DNA of 64,000 bases from Nitrospirota bacterium (GCA_021785195.1 JAJYGC010000002.1:1-64000); one strand, 5' to 3'. Shown: positions 45,061 through 54,267, counted from the stretch's first letter. Numbers and translations: made by a program. The notes: generated by a model not told the origin, from the letters alone.

Positions 45061-45846
45061 ATGGCTGGCCGTGAGGTTTTTAAGACAACACTGACTGAGA
45101 TCATTCAGGAAACTCCCAGGGTCCGGACCTTTCGTCTCGCGCTACCTTCGGGCTCCCCTTTTTCCTTCAAGGCCGGACAGTTCGTCATGGCCTCAATTCC
45201 CGACTTCCTGAACCAGAAAGGCCGTCCAGTCCGCCGCGCTTATTCAGTGGCATCCTCTCCCAAGGATCTTGAAAAAGGATATCTTGAACTGACGATCACC
45301 CGAGTCGGGGAAGGGGGGTTCTTTTCCAACAAAATTCATGAGGCCCGACCGGGTGATACGATCCTGATTGATGGACCCTACGGGGCCTTCGTGTTGCAAG
45401 GCCAGAACGAACCCCAACCCTCCCGGTACGTATTTGTTGCAAGCGGTTCCGGCATCGCTCCCTTGAGAGGGATGATCCGCACAATTCTGCTGGAAGGCAG
45501 AAATGTCCCGATAGAACTCTTGTATGGGTTCCGGCATCGCTCAGATTATATCTATGAACGGGAGCTCTCCGGTTATGTTGGAACCGTTCCGGACTTTACC
45601 CTTGTAACATCGTTGTCCCAGGGGACTTTTTCCACATTGGATGATGGGGCTTCGGGAAAAGATGGAAGTTTCGGCCGATGGAAAAGGTTGGTTGGCAGGA
45701 TCACCACACTCCTTCCCGACCTTGTCCATGAAGTTTCGGATGCCAAGGTCTACATCTGCGGTCCACCGGAAATGGTGGCCCAAACGGATTCTTTTTTTCG
45801 TGAAACGGGATTTCCTGAGGGATCGGTCCACAAGGAACAATGGTAG
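45061..45846 (+). CDS. FNR-type FAD/NAD(P)-binding oxidoreductase
   Basis: The 261 residues match the ferredoxin-NADP reductase superfamily. FAD binding is shown by RAYSVASSP (59-67) and the nucleotide domain by SGSGIAPLRGM and CGPPEMV near the C-terminus. There is no 2Fe-2S domain, so the electron partner must be separate. An insertion of about 20 residues (TLDDGASGKDGSFG) interrupts the NAD domain. The terminal residues KEQW resemble the aromatic end used in flavin stacking. The gene stands alone after the ABC operon; the physiological partner is unknown. Confidence 0.82.
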   Translation: MAGREVFKTTLTEIIQETPRVRTFRLALPSGSPFSFKAGQFVMASIPDFLNQKGRPVRRAYSVASSPKDLEKGYLELTITRVGEGGFFSNKIHEARPGDTILIDGPYGAFVLQGQNEPQPSRYVFVASGSGIAPLRGMIRTILLEGRNVPIELLYGFRHRSDYIYERELSGYVGTVPDFTLVTSLSQGTFSTLDDGASGKDGSFGRWKRLVGRITTLLPDLVHEVSDAKVYICGPPEMVAQTDSFFRETGFPEGSVHKEQW

Positions 45847-45897
45847 GTAAAGGAGATTAATCCCAAACTCGCAGGTCTTTCTCAGCGGGAAGGAGTT

Positions 45898-46953
45898 TTG
45901 GTGACGGATCATCTTTCAGAGGTACAGGCATCCCACGTTAAATCGGCCGGCGGGTCTCCCGAGGAGTCCGCCCCACGCCAAGGCTCCACCATTTGGAGGT
46001 GGAACGTAGGGCTTGTCATTTTCCTGATGATGATCATCCCGAGTTCAGTCATGGTTGTCCTTTATTACCGGGAGGTCATGGCAACGTACTATGTTTCTCG
46101 CAATCCCTTGCCAAAATCGGCCAGGGACATGTCCGTTGAAATCAGCAGAATTATGGTTGAGGATATCAGGGATGTGATGTTATTGGGAAAAAACCTGTCT
46201 GATCCATCCGTGCTGGGGTCCGGGAAACAAATCCGCAATGAGCTTGGAAAGTATGTCGTATCTGGGCAATTGGAACATTTTGCCGGATGGGGCGTCTATG
46301 ATCTTCATGGCCAACTGATCGGGAGCTATGATTTCAGAAGTTTGGCACCCTTTGAGCGTGAGACCCAAACACTCCTTTCCCGGTTTCAGAAAAACCGGGG
46401 TCCAGCTCTCCTCTCAGCTCCCATCTACAATCTCCAGAACCGCATGGCGATCCTCCTGTTGGCCGTTCCGATCCTGAATCCCAAGGAGAACTCCGAGGAC
46501 TCCCCCAAAGGATATCTGGTGGGAGTTGAAAACTTCTCCGGCACGATGCGTCCATTTCTCTTTCGTCCCAGAAAACGGGGCGCTCCTGGGCTTTCCTACA
46601 TTGCCTCCTCCGGAGGACAGATCCTTGCCAGTTCCAATGATCTCCTGATTGGTCAGGACATGGAAAAAATCGGATTGGGTGGGGTTCTTCACCATTTCCA
46701 GTCCGGTCAATCCGGCGGGTTCAAGGAATCCGTCAAAGGAGGGCGATATCTTTTTGGATCGGCACTCATGTCGGACCTGCAGGGGTTGAGCGACCACTCG
46801 TGGTTTGTGGTCCTCCAGGCACCGGAAGATGCAGTCATGGCCAAGGCCAGACGAATGAGATTCATCATGGATCTAGTGGCATTTGTCGTTGCGCCGACCC
46901 TTTTTGCCGTCGACTGCTTTTTTCTGTTCCGGAGTCTAAGGTCCTCGTCGTGA
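45898..46953 (+). CDS. Orphan Cache-type extracytoplasmic sensor without an output domain
   Basis: The 351-residue protein has two membrane segments, at about 34-58 and 325-345, that bracket a periplasmic domain of about 265 residues. That domain has dCache-like features: GWGVYDLHGQLIGSYDF, LSYIASSGGQILASSNDLL and LSDHSWFVVLQAPED before TM2. The protein stops seven residues after TM2, so no kinase, chemotaxis or cyclase domain follows. The gene is seven bases upstream of a degenerate dehydrogenase-like gene. It may signal through a partner protein. The start is GTG at 45901 or the TTG at 45898. Confidence 0.65.
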   Translation: MVTDHLSEVQASHVKSAGGSPEESAPRQGSTIWRWNVGLVIFLMMIIPSSVMVVLYYREVMATYYVSRNPLPKSARDMSVEISRIMVEDIRDVMLLGKNLSDPSVLGSGKQIRNELGKYVVSGQLEHFAGWGVYDLHGQLIGSYDFRSLAPFERETQTLLSRFQKNRGPALLSAPIYNLQNRMAILLLAVPILNPKENSEDSPKGYLVGVENFSGTMRPFLFRPRKRGAPGLSYIASSGGQILASSNDLLIGQDMEKIGLGGVLHHFQSGQSGGFKESVKGGRYLFGSALMSDLQGLSDHSWFVVLQAPEDAVMAKARRMRFIMDLVAFVVAPTLFAVDCFFLFRSLRSSS

Positions 46954-46960
46954 AGGTTCA

Positions 46961-48124
46961 ATGAAATCTCCCGTTCATAGGATTGGAATTGTGGGAGCCA
47001 ACAGGTACAGCCTCCCCCTTGTCCGGTGGGTGCTGATGAAAGGCTACCCGGTTGTCTGGCTGGAGCGCGATTTTACGTTACTTGAAGCGTATCTTGCAGA
47101 CTTTCGCAGTGTCATCGAATCGTCCTCCCAATCCGGGAAAATCACCCACTTAATGAAAAGTGCGGTCTTGGACCTCTTGTCCGGAACGACGCAATTCGCG
47201 GATCTTACAGGCTGTAATCTGGTCATGGAGATGACGCCGGATGACCTGGAAGAGAAACGGGATGTTGCCCGGCAACTGGAATCGGTTCTATCACCTGATG
47301 CATGGGTTGGCGTTTCTTTGGAAACGCTGACAGTTTCTCAATTGGCCTCATCGCTGAAGACTCCCGGCAGGTTTTTCGGCATTCGCCCCATTGGCCTCCC
47401 CCCGCGTACCCTTGAGGGACTGGAGATTCTTTCCGGATTGAAAACGGACATTGCGGCGGTTCAGGCGGCGTCCGATTTTGCCAGGATGCTGGAACTTTTT
47501 CCGGCGGTGGTCAAGGAGGGGCCGGGCGGGGTGGTCAACAGACTTCTGGCAAGGGGATTCTCGGAAGCCATTGAGCTTTCAGGAGGGGATGTCCTGTCCT
47601 TGTCCAAGCTGGACGCCGAGCTTCACCGCCGGGGATGGGAGACGTTGCCTGGTGCAACGATGGAAAAGATCGGGACCCATGATGTTCATCGTCTGCTTTC
47701 GTTTTTTCACCGGTTTCATGGGACGACGTTTCCTGGTGAAAAAGAGGACGACTATCGGTTGCGGACTATGTTTCCAGAAAGAAAAGGGGTCGGTTCCAAA
47801 TCGGGACACAATGTTTCGGACCTGGCAGATCTGTGGATCCTGGCCCTTACGAATGAATGTGTCCAAATTGTTTCAGAGGGGATTGCCTCCTGGGAAACGA
47901 TCGACGCGCTTTCCCGAATGACCTTTAAGCTCCGATGGGAAAATGGTGGCCTTTTGGAATGGGGAAACGGAAGGGGTTGGTCGATTGTCCTGACCGGGGT
48001 TTGGTCCCTTTCTGCCCAGACCGAAGGGAGAATATGGCCTTCCCCATTGCTCCAGCTCAAGGGAATATCGGAAAGGAATGCTCCGGGAGAAGCCCCGTTC
48101 CTAACAATGGAAAGGGGAGGATGA
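46961..48124 (+). CDS. Degenerate 3-hydroxyacyl-CoA dehydrogenase-like protein
   Basis: The 387 residues follow the 3HCDH layout: an N-terminal Rossmann segment (HRIGIVGANRYSLPLVRWVL), a central NLVMEMTPDDLEEKRDV that matches the family acidic motif, and a C-terminal helical domain with GGVVNRLLARGFSEAIEL. The dinucleotide loop lacks its glycines, and the catalytic His-Asn region reads FFGIRPIGLPP. NAD-dependent catalysis is therefore doubtful. It starts seven bases after the sensor gene and overlaps the DUF1848 gene by ATGA. Confidence 0.68.
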   Translation: MKSPVHRIGIVGANRYSLPLVRWVLMKGYPVVWLERDFTLLEAYLADFRSVIESSSQSGKITHLMKSAVLDLLSGTTQFADLTGCNLVMEMTPDDLEEKRDVARQLESVLSPDAWVGVSLETLTVSQLASSLKTPGRFFGIRPIGLPPRTLEGLEILSGLKTDIAAVQAASDFARMLELFPAVVKEGPGGVVNRLLARGFSEAIELSGGDVLSLSKLDAELHRRGWETLPGATMEKIGTHDVHRLLSFFHRFHGTTFPGEKEDDYRLRTMFPERKGVGSKSGHNVSDLADLWILALTNECVQIVSEGIASWETIDALSRMTFKLRWENGGLLEWGNGRGWSIVLTGVWSLSAQTEGRIWPSPLLQLKGISERNAPGEAPFLTMERGG

Positions 48125-49029
48125 TGACGGGTTCCCCTTCCATTGGACCAAAAATCGTTTCAGTTTCCCGACGTACAGATATTCCCGCCTATTTTGGAAA
48201 ATGGTTTCTTCAGCGAATTAGGGATGGGTATGTGGATGTTCCCAATCCGTTCAACCGGAGACTTGCGAAAGTCTCCTTGTCGCCGGAGGCGGTGAAAGGT
48301 TTTGTTTTCTGGACCAGAAATCCCCATCCGTTTCTTCCTCATGTGATGCCACTGATTTCCGAGGGCTACCCAATGATCTGGCATGTGACCGTCACAGGGC
48401 TTCCGCGCTCTTTGGAGAAAAACATTCCCGATTCCGGGTTCGTGATCGATTCCCTGAAAACGCTCAGGAACTGGATTCCCCAGTCCGCTCTGGTCTGGCG
48501 TTTCGATCCGGTGATTCCTGAGGATGGGTTTTCCGGGGATGGGATCAGGAAGAGATTTCTGTCCCTTGCCGAGCCTTTATCCAATTTGACCGATCGTGTC
48601 ATGATGAGTTTTGTGGACGGATACAGGAAGACCCTTCGAAACTATCCGGAAGCCCGGGCTCTCCCGGACTTCCGTTCTGAAGAGGCACGGAATTTTCTGG
48701 ACTGGGTCGATCGAGAGACCCCCTTTGCCGGTAGGGTTTCCCTGTGTACGGAGCCTGAGTTGGAAAGCTGGGGGTACCGTGGCGCCTGCATCCGCTGGGA
48801 AGACTTCGGACGGGCTTGGCCTAACCGCCAGGTTGCCCAAACCCGGACTGGACCGACTCGTATGGGTTGCGGGTGTTCCGAATCTGTCGATATTGGAGTT
48901 TATGACACATGTTTGGGCGGGTGTCGGTATTGCTATGCTGTTTTGGATCACCAAAAGGTTCGACAAAAGATTAGAAATGAAGGGTCTTCGGTGCTGTCTG
49001 GACCATTTCCTGATCGGGAGGGTGACTGA
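48121..49029 (+). CDS. DUF1848-family iron-sulfur protein
   Basis: The start is ATG 48121 (or 48124), giving about 302 residues. The N-terminus IVSVSRRTDIPAYFGKWF and the FVFWTRNPHPFLPHV block are typical of DUF1848. The C-terminus has RMGCGC (Cys250, Cys252) and a CXXXCXXC set at Cys264, Cys268 and Cys271 (TCLGGCRYCYA), which resembles a radical-SAM-type cluster site placed at the end of the protein. Function of the family is unknown. It is coupled by overlaps to both neighbours. Confidence 0.8.
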   Translation: MMTGSPSIGPKIVSVSRRTDIPAYFGKWFLQRIRDGYVDVPNPFNRRLAKVSLSPEAVKGFVFWTRNPHPFLPHVMPLISEGYPMIWHVTVTGLPRSLEKNIPDSGFVIDSLKTLRNWIPQSALVWRFDPVIPEDGFSGDGIRKRFLSLAEPLSNLTDRVMMSFVDGYRKTLRNYPEARALPDFRSEEARNFLDWVDRETPFAGRVSLCTEPELESWGYRGACIRWEDFGRAWPNRQVAQTRTGPTRMGCGCSESVDIGVYDTCLGGCRYCYAVLDHQKVRQKIRNEGSSVLSGPFPDREGD

Positions 49030-49502
49030 TGGAGGATATCAAGGATCTCTTGCGTTCGCCACGAGAAACACTGGGGGGATATGTCTTTCTCCCCAGATTG
49101 ATTGACAAGGTCAGGCTTCATGCGAAAAAGCAGTTGCCCGAAGCCTATTGTGGCAATCTTCTGAAACCTCCTCCGGCAATTGATGGCCGGTTTTTGGAGT
49201 TTAAGAAAATAGATCCTGAGGAGATGAGAAGAGCGATTCTGGAGAGTCCCGATGACAGGGCAATTCTTCTTTGGGTCGAGCAAAATGGTGTTCCCCGTTC
49301 GGAGACCGAGAAAAAAGACTGGATCCAAACTCTTGAACAGGACATTCCCAGTGCAGCGCGTATCGAAGCCCGGGCCAAGTTTTATTCCGGGGTGGCCTCC
49401 CGCTTCGATTTGTCCCGAATAAACGTATTTGATTTGATTGACCTCGATGAAGAGAGGATTCAGAAGCCTTTTATTTTAATGGGAGAAAAAGCTGAATCAT
49501 AG
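49029..49502 (+). CDS. DUF5069-family protein
   Basis: The 157 residues open with DLLRSPRETLGGYVFLPRLI followed by DKVRLHAK, the hallmark of DUF5069. They continue with DGRFLEFKKIDPEEMRRAIL and an IARAKFY-like helix. The family has no known function. Its ATG shares bases with the DUF1848 stop (TGATGG, one-base overlap), so the two are likely coexpressed. The chain from 45898 to 49502 is packed like one operon. Confidence 0.75.
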   Translation: MEDIKDLLRSPRETLGGYVFLPRLIDKVRLHAKKQLPEAYCGNLLKPPPAIDGRFLEFKKIDPEEMRRAILESPDDRAILLWVEQNGVPRSETEKKDWIQTLEQDIPSAARIEARAKFYSGVASRFDLSRINVFDLIDLDEERIQKPFILMGEKAES

Positions 49503-49542
49503 GTCATCAAGGTGCATCATTGTTTTATGCCCTGACTCCCGT

Positions 49543-49571
49543 TTGAATTCCCTCGGCGGGTTGTTTACACT
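49543..49571 (+). promoter_or_regulatory. Sigma-70-type promoter before the TPR-LysM unit
   Basis: TTGAAT at 49543-49548 and TACACT at 49566-49571 are 17 bases apart. The predicted start is about 12 bases before ATG 49590. It would separate transcription of the gene at 49590 and its coupled downstream genes from the preceding operon. Confidence 0.5.
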
Positions 49572-49589
49572 GAAAAGATCAGAAGTCGT

Positions 49590-50306
49590 ATGGATTGGAC
49601 GGGGGGTGCGGTGAGTTCCTTTGTGGAATCGGTGTACGATCCCAATTCCTTTCTCATCCTTTACCTGTTGCCGTCAACGGCACTGCCTTTTCTTTGTGCT
49701 TCCAGTCCGCTCCACCCAGTACCCTTTTTCCCCGGAAAAACTCTGGGCGGATTTCACATTTCCTTGACTGAAAGCCATCGGGCTGTACTGTCGCCCTTGT
49801 CAGGGTATTTTGATTGTGACGGGCGTAGGGGATTCCTCTGGCCCAATGCCGACTCCCAGGAGATTTTGCGGTATCGGGCCTTGGTAGGTGAAAAAGGGAA
49901 GAAGAGTTTCATTTTCGAGTTCAGTGGGTTCCCGTTTGACCGGAACAACCGGCTGAGTCTTGAGTTGGGATCTCCTGCCCCTTTCCGGAAGGCGGTTCCT
50001 TTCCTGGAGTTGAGGCATGGAGTGTTGTATGCCCGCTCGGATTTCGGGACTTGGTTCCGGATGGCAAAGTTGGCGGCCCATTGGCCGGATCGTTTTGCCA
50101 AGGGCATTTCACATGGCTGGCGTGTCATATCATTGGCTTACGCTTCAGCCCATATTCGATGCCAGTCATTGAGTCCCGTATTTGACCGGGGGTTGATGGA
50201 TCCCAAAATAGCAACTGGCGATTTCCCCCACATCCGGACGAGGGCGGTACACGGAGAGCAGCGTTCCGCCCTTGAAATCCCTGTTTTCACGAAGGAGCCC
50301 CGTTGA
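49590..50306 (+). CDS. Protein of unknown function
   Basis: I do not recognise this 238-residue protein. It lacks a signal peptide and clear membrane segment (an early stretch around LILYLLPSTALPFLC is moderately hydrophobic). It contains paired aromatic and arginine-rich patches and looks like a globular beta-rich protein. The predicted promoter at 49543-49571 fits this start, though the ribosome-binding site AGAAG is weak. Its stop overlaps the TTG start of the TPR-LysM lipoprotein gene by TTGA, so the two products may act together. Confidence 0.6.
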   Translation: MDWTGGAVSSFVESVYDPNSFLILYLLPSTALPFLCASSPLHPVPFFPGKTLGGFHISLTESHRAVLSPLSGYFDCDGRRGFLWPNADSQEILRYRALVGEKGKKSFIFEFSGFPFDRNNRLSLELGSPAPFRKAVPFLELRHGVLYARSDFGTWFRMAKLAAHWPDRFAKGISHGWRVISLAYASAHIRCQSLSPVFDRGLMDPKIATGDFPHIRTRAVHGEQRSALEIPVFTKEPR

Positions 50307-52495
50307 GTCCGGACCTATTTCCCCGTGTCCTTCAAACCATGGGTTTTTCATTGATGTTGCTTTTATTGGGGGGGTGCCTGAATTCCCAAGGAAGCCCTTC
50401 TTCCCACCCCTTACAGGAAACCCGTATCGAAACGGGTAAGCCTGGGCCGATCGATCCCCCAAGACCCTGGCAATCCTATTACCATGAAATCCAGGCGAAT
50501 ATTGCGATCGGTCTTGAGAACCCTTATCTGGCATTGGACGAGATCCGAAAAGCCATTCAGTATCGCCCAGACTCGATCGACCTTCAGCTCCAAAAAGCTC
50601 GCCTTGAAGAGCAGGTCGGGCAATTTGATTCTGCCCTGCGGACTCTTTCTGTATTGACTCATCAGGTTCCTGACCGTCTAAGGCCTTGGATGGAGCTTGC
50701 CATCGTGAAACGCGAACTGGCCCTCAAGATGTCGGATCCATCTCTCCAAAGGCAGAAGCTCAACGAGGTCATTTCAATTTATCAAGATCATGTGCTGGCA
50801 TTGGATCCGCTTAAGGAAGATGCTTATGTTGCCTTGTTTGACCTGTATTCCCGGACGGGTGATTCCCAGAAGGGATTCCAGTTGCTGCAGGAAGCCGTCC
50901 AGAAAAATCCGGGCTCAACCTATCTTCCATTTTATCTTGGCTTCCAGTATACCCGGGACCACCATTACAACCAGGCCAGAAAGTTCTTTCAGGTATCGGT
51001 GGACAGAAATGTCGGGTTTGAACCGGGATGGGAGTCTTTGGCGGATCTATCGGCCCAGCAGGGAGAATGGAAGGATGCCGAGAAAAAGTATTTGCGCATT
51101 CTGGAACGGATTCAGCCCGGAAACGCGGAGGTGGAGGCAAAACTTCTGAAGGTATACTTGGCAGAAAACAAGATTCCCAAGGCAATTTCCTTTCTGGGGC
51201 AGATCATTGAGGAGCACCCCCAGAATGATCGTTTCCGTTTGATCCTCTCATCCCTTCTGGTGGAGCAGAATCGTTTCGGGCCCGCAGTTGACCAGATCCA
51301 AGCCATTATCAGAAAGAATCCAGGCAATCTGAAACTGCTTTCGTTTCTTGGGAGCGTTTACGAGCGATCGCTTAATTTTGACCAGGCGATCGACAATTAT
51401 CGGTTGATGATCCAGCGATTTCCCTCAAGTTACGAAGGGTATTTTGACCTGGGGGATCTGTACCGGAAACTATCCAATCCCAGGAAGGCGGTCCACTATC
51501 TGTTGAAGGCGCATCATCTCTCCCCGGAAAAATGGCAGATCGATTTTTCTCTGGCGCTTTCTTATGCAGACTGGAAAAAGTATCCAAGTGCCATCAAGTC
51601 CATTCATCGTGCCATGGTCCTGAAGCCGGGGAACGCTATCCTGTACTTCAACAGGGGAGTCATTTATGACCAGTGGAACCATCAGAAATATCTTTCCCGT
51701 GTTCGTTCGGATATGGATCATTCGATCCGTCTTGATCCCCGATTTCCCGATGCTTTGAATTATCTTGGATATACGGATGTTGAAGAGCATGGAGATTTGG
51801 TCAGGGCCCGATATCTCATCTTGAGAGCACTGACGTTCGATCCCCAGAACCCTTCCTATCGTGATTCCCTTGGCTGGTGCTATTTCAGGATGGGACAGCT
51901 TTTCAAGGCATTTCGGGAGGAATCCCTGGCGTTGACCAACATGCCTCTGGATCCGACGGTTCTTTCCCATATGGGAAGAATAGAGCGCTCTCTTTCGCGG
52001 CATGCCTCATTGACATCCTCCATGGATGAAAAGTCACGGGCCATTCTTTCCAAGGCAGGACTTTCCGGTCCTGAAACGGGAACACGCTTGATGGAAAGGT
52101 CCCAAATCCATCTCAGAAAGTCTGCGTTGATTCATCCGATGAAGCACAAGCGAATTCGTCGTTACCTGAAGTATTTTGGACGACAGGACCCGGATTTCAA
52201 GAAGGAACTTAAAAAGGCCAGGGTCTTATGGCATAAGATGCACCCAGTCAAGGGATCTGCGACCCTTTATCGGGTCAGGGATGGAGATACCCTTCAGATC
52301 ATTGCCGCAAAGAGCCGAATCTATGGGGATCCGCAGTTCTGGAAAGCAATCTTGAAAGCAAACAAGCCGTTGATCAAAGATCCGAACCATTTGCCCGTGG
52401 GTTTGATCCTTAGGATTCCCCGACTGAATGGGGGGGAAAGGGCCAGACTCCACTCAGGGTCGATCGGGCTGGGCAAAAATACGCGTTATTCCTGA
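50303..52495 (+). CDS. TPR-repeat lipoprotein with C-terminal LysM domain
   Basis: The 730-residue protein starts at TTG 50303 with AGGAG five bases upstream. A lipoprotein signal ends in LLLLGGC (Cys25). TPR-like repeats fill about residues 55-560, for example PYLALDEIRKAIQYRPDSID and GDLYRKLSNPRKAVHYLLKA. A LysM-like domain near 648-695 (YRVRDGDTLQIIAAKSRIYG, ending LPVGLILRIP) would bind peptidoglycan. It is probably an outer-membrane or periplasmic scaffold. The DegT-type gene follows at 21 bases. Confidence 0.82.
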   Translation: MSPDLFPRVLQTMGFSLMLLLLGGCLNSQGSPSSHPLQETRIETGKPGPIDPPRPWQSYYHEIQANIAIGLENPYLALDEIRKAIQYRPDSIDLQLQKARLEEQVGQFDSALRTLSVLTHQVPDRLRPWMELAIVKRELALKMSDPSLQRQKLNEVISIYQDHVLALDPLKEDAYVALFDLYSRTGDSQKGFQLLQEAVQKNPGSTYLPFYLGFQYTRDHHYNQARKFFQVSVDRNVGFEPGWESLADLSAQQGEWKDAEKKYLRILERIQPGNAEVEAKLLKVYLAENKIPKAISFLGQIIEEHPQNDRFRLILSSLLVEQNRFGPAVDQIQAIIRKNPGNLKLLSFLGSVYERSLNFDQAIDNYRLMIQRFPSSYEGYFDLGDLYRKLSNPRKAVHYLLKAHHLSPEKWQIDFSLALSYADWKKYPSAIKSIHRAMVLKPGNAILYFNRGVIYDQWNHQKYLSRVRSDMDHSIRLDPRFPDALNYLGYTDVEEHGDLVRARYLILRALTFDPQNPSYRDSLGWCYFRMGQLFKAFREESLALTNMPLDPTVLSHMGRIERSLSRHASLTSSMDEKSRAILSKAGLSGPETGTRLMERSQIHLRKSALIHPMKHKRIRRYLKYFGRQDPDFKKELKKARVLWHKMHPVKGSATLYRVRDGDTLQIIAAKSRIYGDPQFWKAILKANKPLIKDPNHLPVGLILRIPRLNGGERARLHSGSIGLGKNTRYS

Positions 52496-52516
52496 CTCCA
52501 CCTGAAAGGATTGAAT

Positions 52517-53707
52517 GTGTCTGTTTCTGGCAGTATCCCGTTTTTTGACCTGACTCGTCAGTACCAGGAGAGCGGAGAATCCGTCCGATCCGCTGTCAGC
52601 GCCGTTCTCGTATCCCAGCAATTCATCCTCGGGGAAGGCGTCAAACGATTTGAAGCCAAGATATCCGAGTATCTTGGTGTTTCAGAGTCAATTGGTGTTG
52701 CCTCTGGGACAGATGCGCTCCTTCTTCTTCTTCGTGCAGCGGGAGTTTCTTCCGGGGATGCCATTCTGGTCCCATCCTTCACTTTTTACGCTTCTGCCAG
52801 TGCAATTCGCCTGGCGGGAGGGGTTCCCGTCTGGACCGAGACTGACCCATCCCTGTTTCTGGTGACTCCAAGGTTATTGGATGAGGCATTGACTTCCATG
52901 GCTGTGCAGAATGCATCGGGTGTGTGGAGGACCCGTGTTGGAGGGCATCCTGTAAAAGGTGTTCTCGTGGTGCATCTCTACGGGCAGGTTGCGGACATGC
53001 GTTCAATTGCCGAATGGGCAAAGTTCCGAGACCTTTGGGTTGTCGAGGATGCCTGCCAGGCGATCGGTGGACGGTTTGACGGAAAAAGCCCCGGAGAGTT
53101 CTCCGTTGGTGCGGCATACTCCTTTTTCCCGACAAAAAATCTGGGAGGAGCCGGTGATGGAGGGCTCGTAACGACCAAAGAATCCTCGGTGGCGGAGCAT
53201 GTCAGGAGTTTGAGGGTTCATGGAAGCCGGCAACGGTATATCCATGAAGAGATCGGATATAATTCCCGGCTAGATGCGATTCAGGCTGCGGTTCTGGAAG
53301 CCAAGCTTCCCCACCTTGCCGGATGGAATGAACGCAGGCGCCAGATTGCCGCGCGCTATACCAAGTCCTTCTCGAACCAGCGTACATTTGATACGCCTAT
53401 TGTTGCGTCAATGGCCGAGTCTGTATTCCATCAATATACGATCTCCTTTCGACAGGAAGGAGCGAGGGATCGCGTTCGGGAATCCCTGTCCAGGGACCGG
53501 ATCGGATCCGAAATCTACTACCCTGTTCCACAACATCGGCAGGAAGCTTTCCGGGATATGCCCAAAGGGGACCTTCCGATTACGGATCGACTCTCTGAAT
53601 CGGTCCTATCCTTGCCTGTCTTTCCGGAGTTGACCGATTCTGAGCAGGATCGGGTCATTGAATCGGTCCTCAATGCAGTTTCGCGCGAGGAAGTTTCGAA
53701 CGGGTAA
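52517..53707 (+). CDS. DegT/DnrJ/EryC1/StrS-family PLP-dependent sugar aminotransferase
   Basis: The start is GTG 52517 (AAAGGA lies six bases upstream); a TTG at 52511 is too close to that site. The 396 residues contain the family blocks VASGTDALLLLLRA, PSFTFYASA, VEDACQA, and the PLP lysine Lys207 in FFPTKNLGGAGDGG. Such enzymes aminate nucleotide-linked keto-sugars for LPS, capsule or glycosylation. No cognate sugar-nucleotide dehydratase is adjacent; rfbD and hldD elsewhere in the window show related pathways. Confidence 0.88.
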   Translation: MSVSGSIPFFDLTRQYQESGESVRSAVSAVLVSQQFILGEGVKRFEAKISEYLGVSESIGVASGTDALLLLLRAAGVSSGDAILVPSFTFYASASAIRLAGGVPVWTETDPSLFLVTPRLLDEALTSMAVQNASGVWRTRVGGHPVKGVLVVHLYGQVADMRSIAEWAKFRDLWVVEDACQAIGGRFDGKSPGEFSVGAAYSFFPTKNLGGAGDGGLVTTKESSVAEHVRSLRVHGSRQRYIHEEIGYNSRLDAIQAAVLEAKLPHLAGWNERRRQIAARYTKSFSNQRTFDTPIVASMAESVFHQYTISFRQEGARDRVRESLSRDRIGSEIYYPVPQHRQEAFRDMPKGDLPITDRLSESVLSLPVFPELTDSEQDRVIESVLNAVSREEVSNG

Positions 53708-53742
53708 TTTTTCTCCCATCGCGCCCCCTTCAGGAGGAAAAA

Positions 53743-54267
53743 ATGAATCATATCAATCTTGAAGCCTTGAACAGGACCATTGCAGCGTTCAAATCGGATC
53801 CTTCAAAGGCACTGAAAGAAAATATATTGACAGGGGAATGGGCCGCTGATGATGGGGGCATTCCCCAGTTCCAATCCCAGCTTTCTTTTGAAAAAGGCTC
53901 CGTAACCCTGTCCATGGACAATCCCACCCCGATGGGCGGAAGTGGTCTGGCCCCCGGACCTCTTCAGTATTGTCTTTTTGGAATGGCTTCCTGCTTCGCG
54001 GGTACATTCATGATGGTGGCTGCCCAGGCAGGAGTCAGGGTTGACCGCCTCGGGATCAAGGTTGAAAACAAGGTTGATATGACCCGGCCTTTGGGAATTA
54101 CCCAGAACCCCTTGACGGATGGTGTCCGGATTACGCTGACAGTCAAGAGCGCCGCTTCGAAGGAGGTCCTGGACGGTCTGGAAGAGCGATCCCGGCTGCA
54201 GTGTCCTGCGGTCTATTGCCTGACCAATCCGATTCCGATTGCGATTTCCCTGATTCGGGAAGGCTGA
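53743..54267 (+). CDS. OsmC-family peroxiredoxin-like protein
   Basis: The 174 residues match OsmC/Ohr proteins, which reduce organic hydroperoxides with two cysteines. The peroxidatic Cys84 lies in GMASCFAGTFM and the resolving Cys154 in RSRLQCPAVY; extra Cys77 and Cys159 are present. The N-terminal 40 residues are longer than in Ohr, closer to the OsmC-like group with a domain for thiol-dependent reduction. The ATG at 53743 follows CAGGAGGAAAAA, a strong site. Oxidative protection suits an aerobic metal-oxidising lifestyle. Confidence 0.85.
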   Translation: MNHINLEALNRTIAAFKSDPSKALKENILTGEWAADDGGIPQFQSQLSFEKGSVTLSMDNPTPMGGSGLAPGPLQYCLFGMASCFAGTFMMVAAQAGVRVDRLGIKVENKVDMTRPLGITQNPLTDGVRITLTVKSAASKEVLDGLEERSRLQCPAVYCLTNPIPIAISLIREG

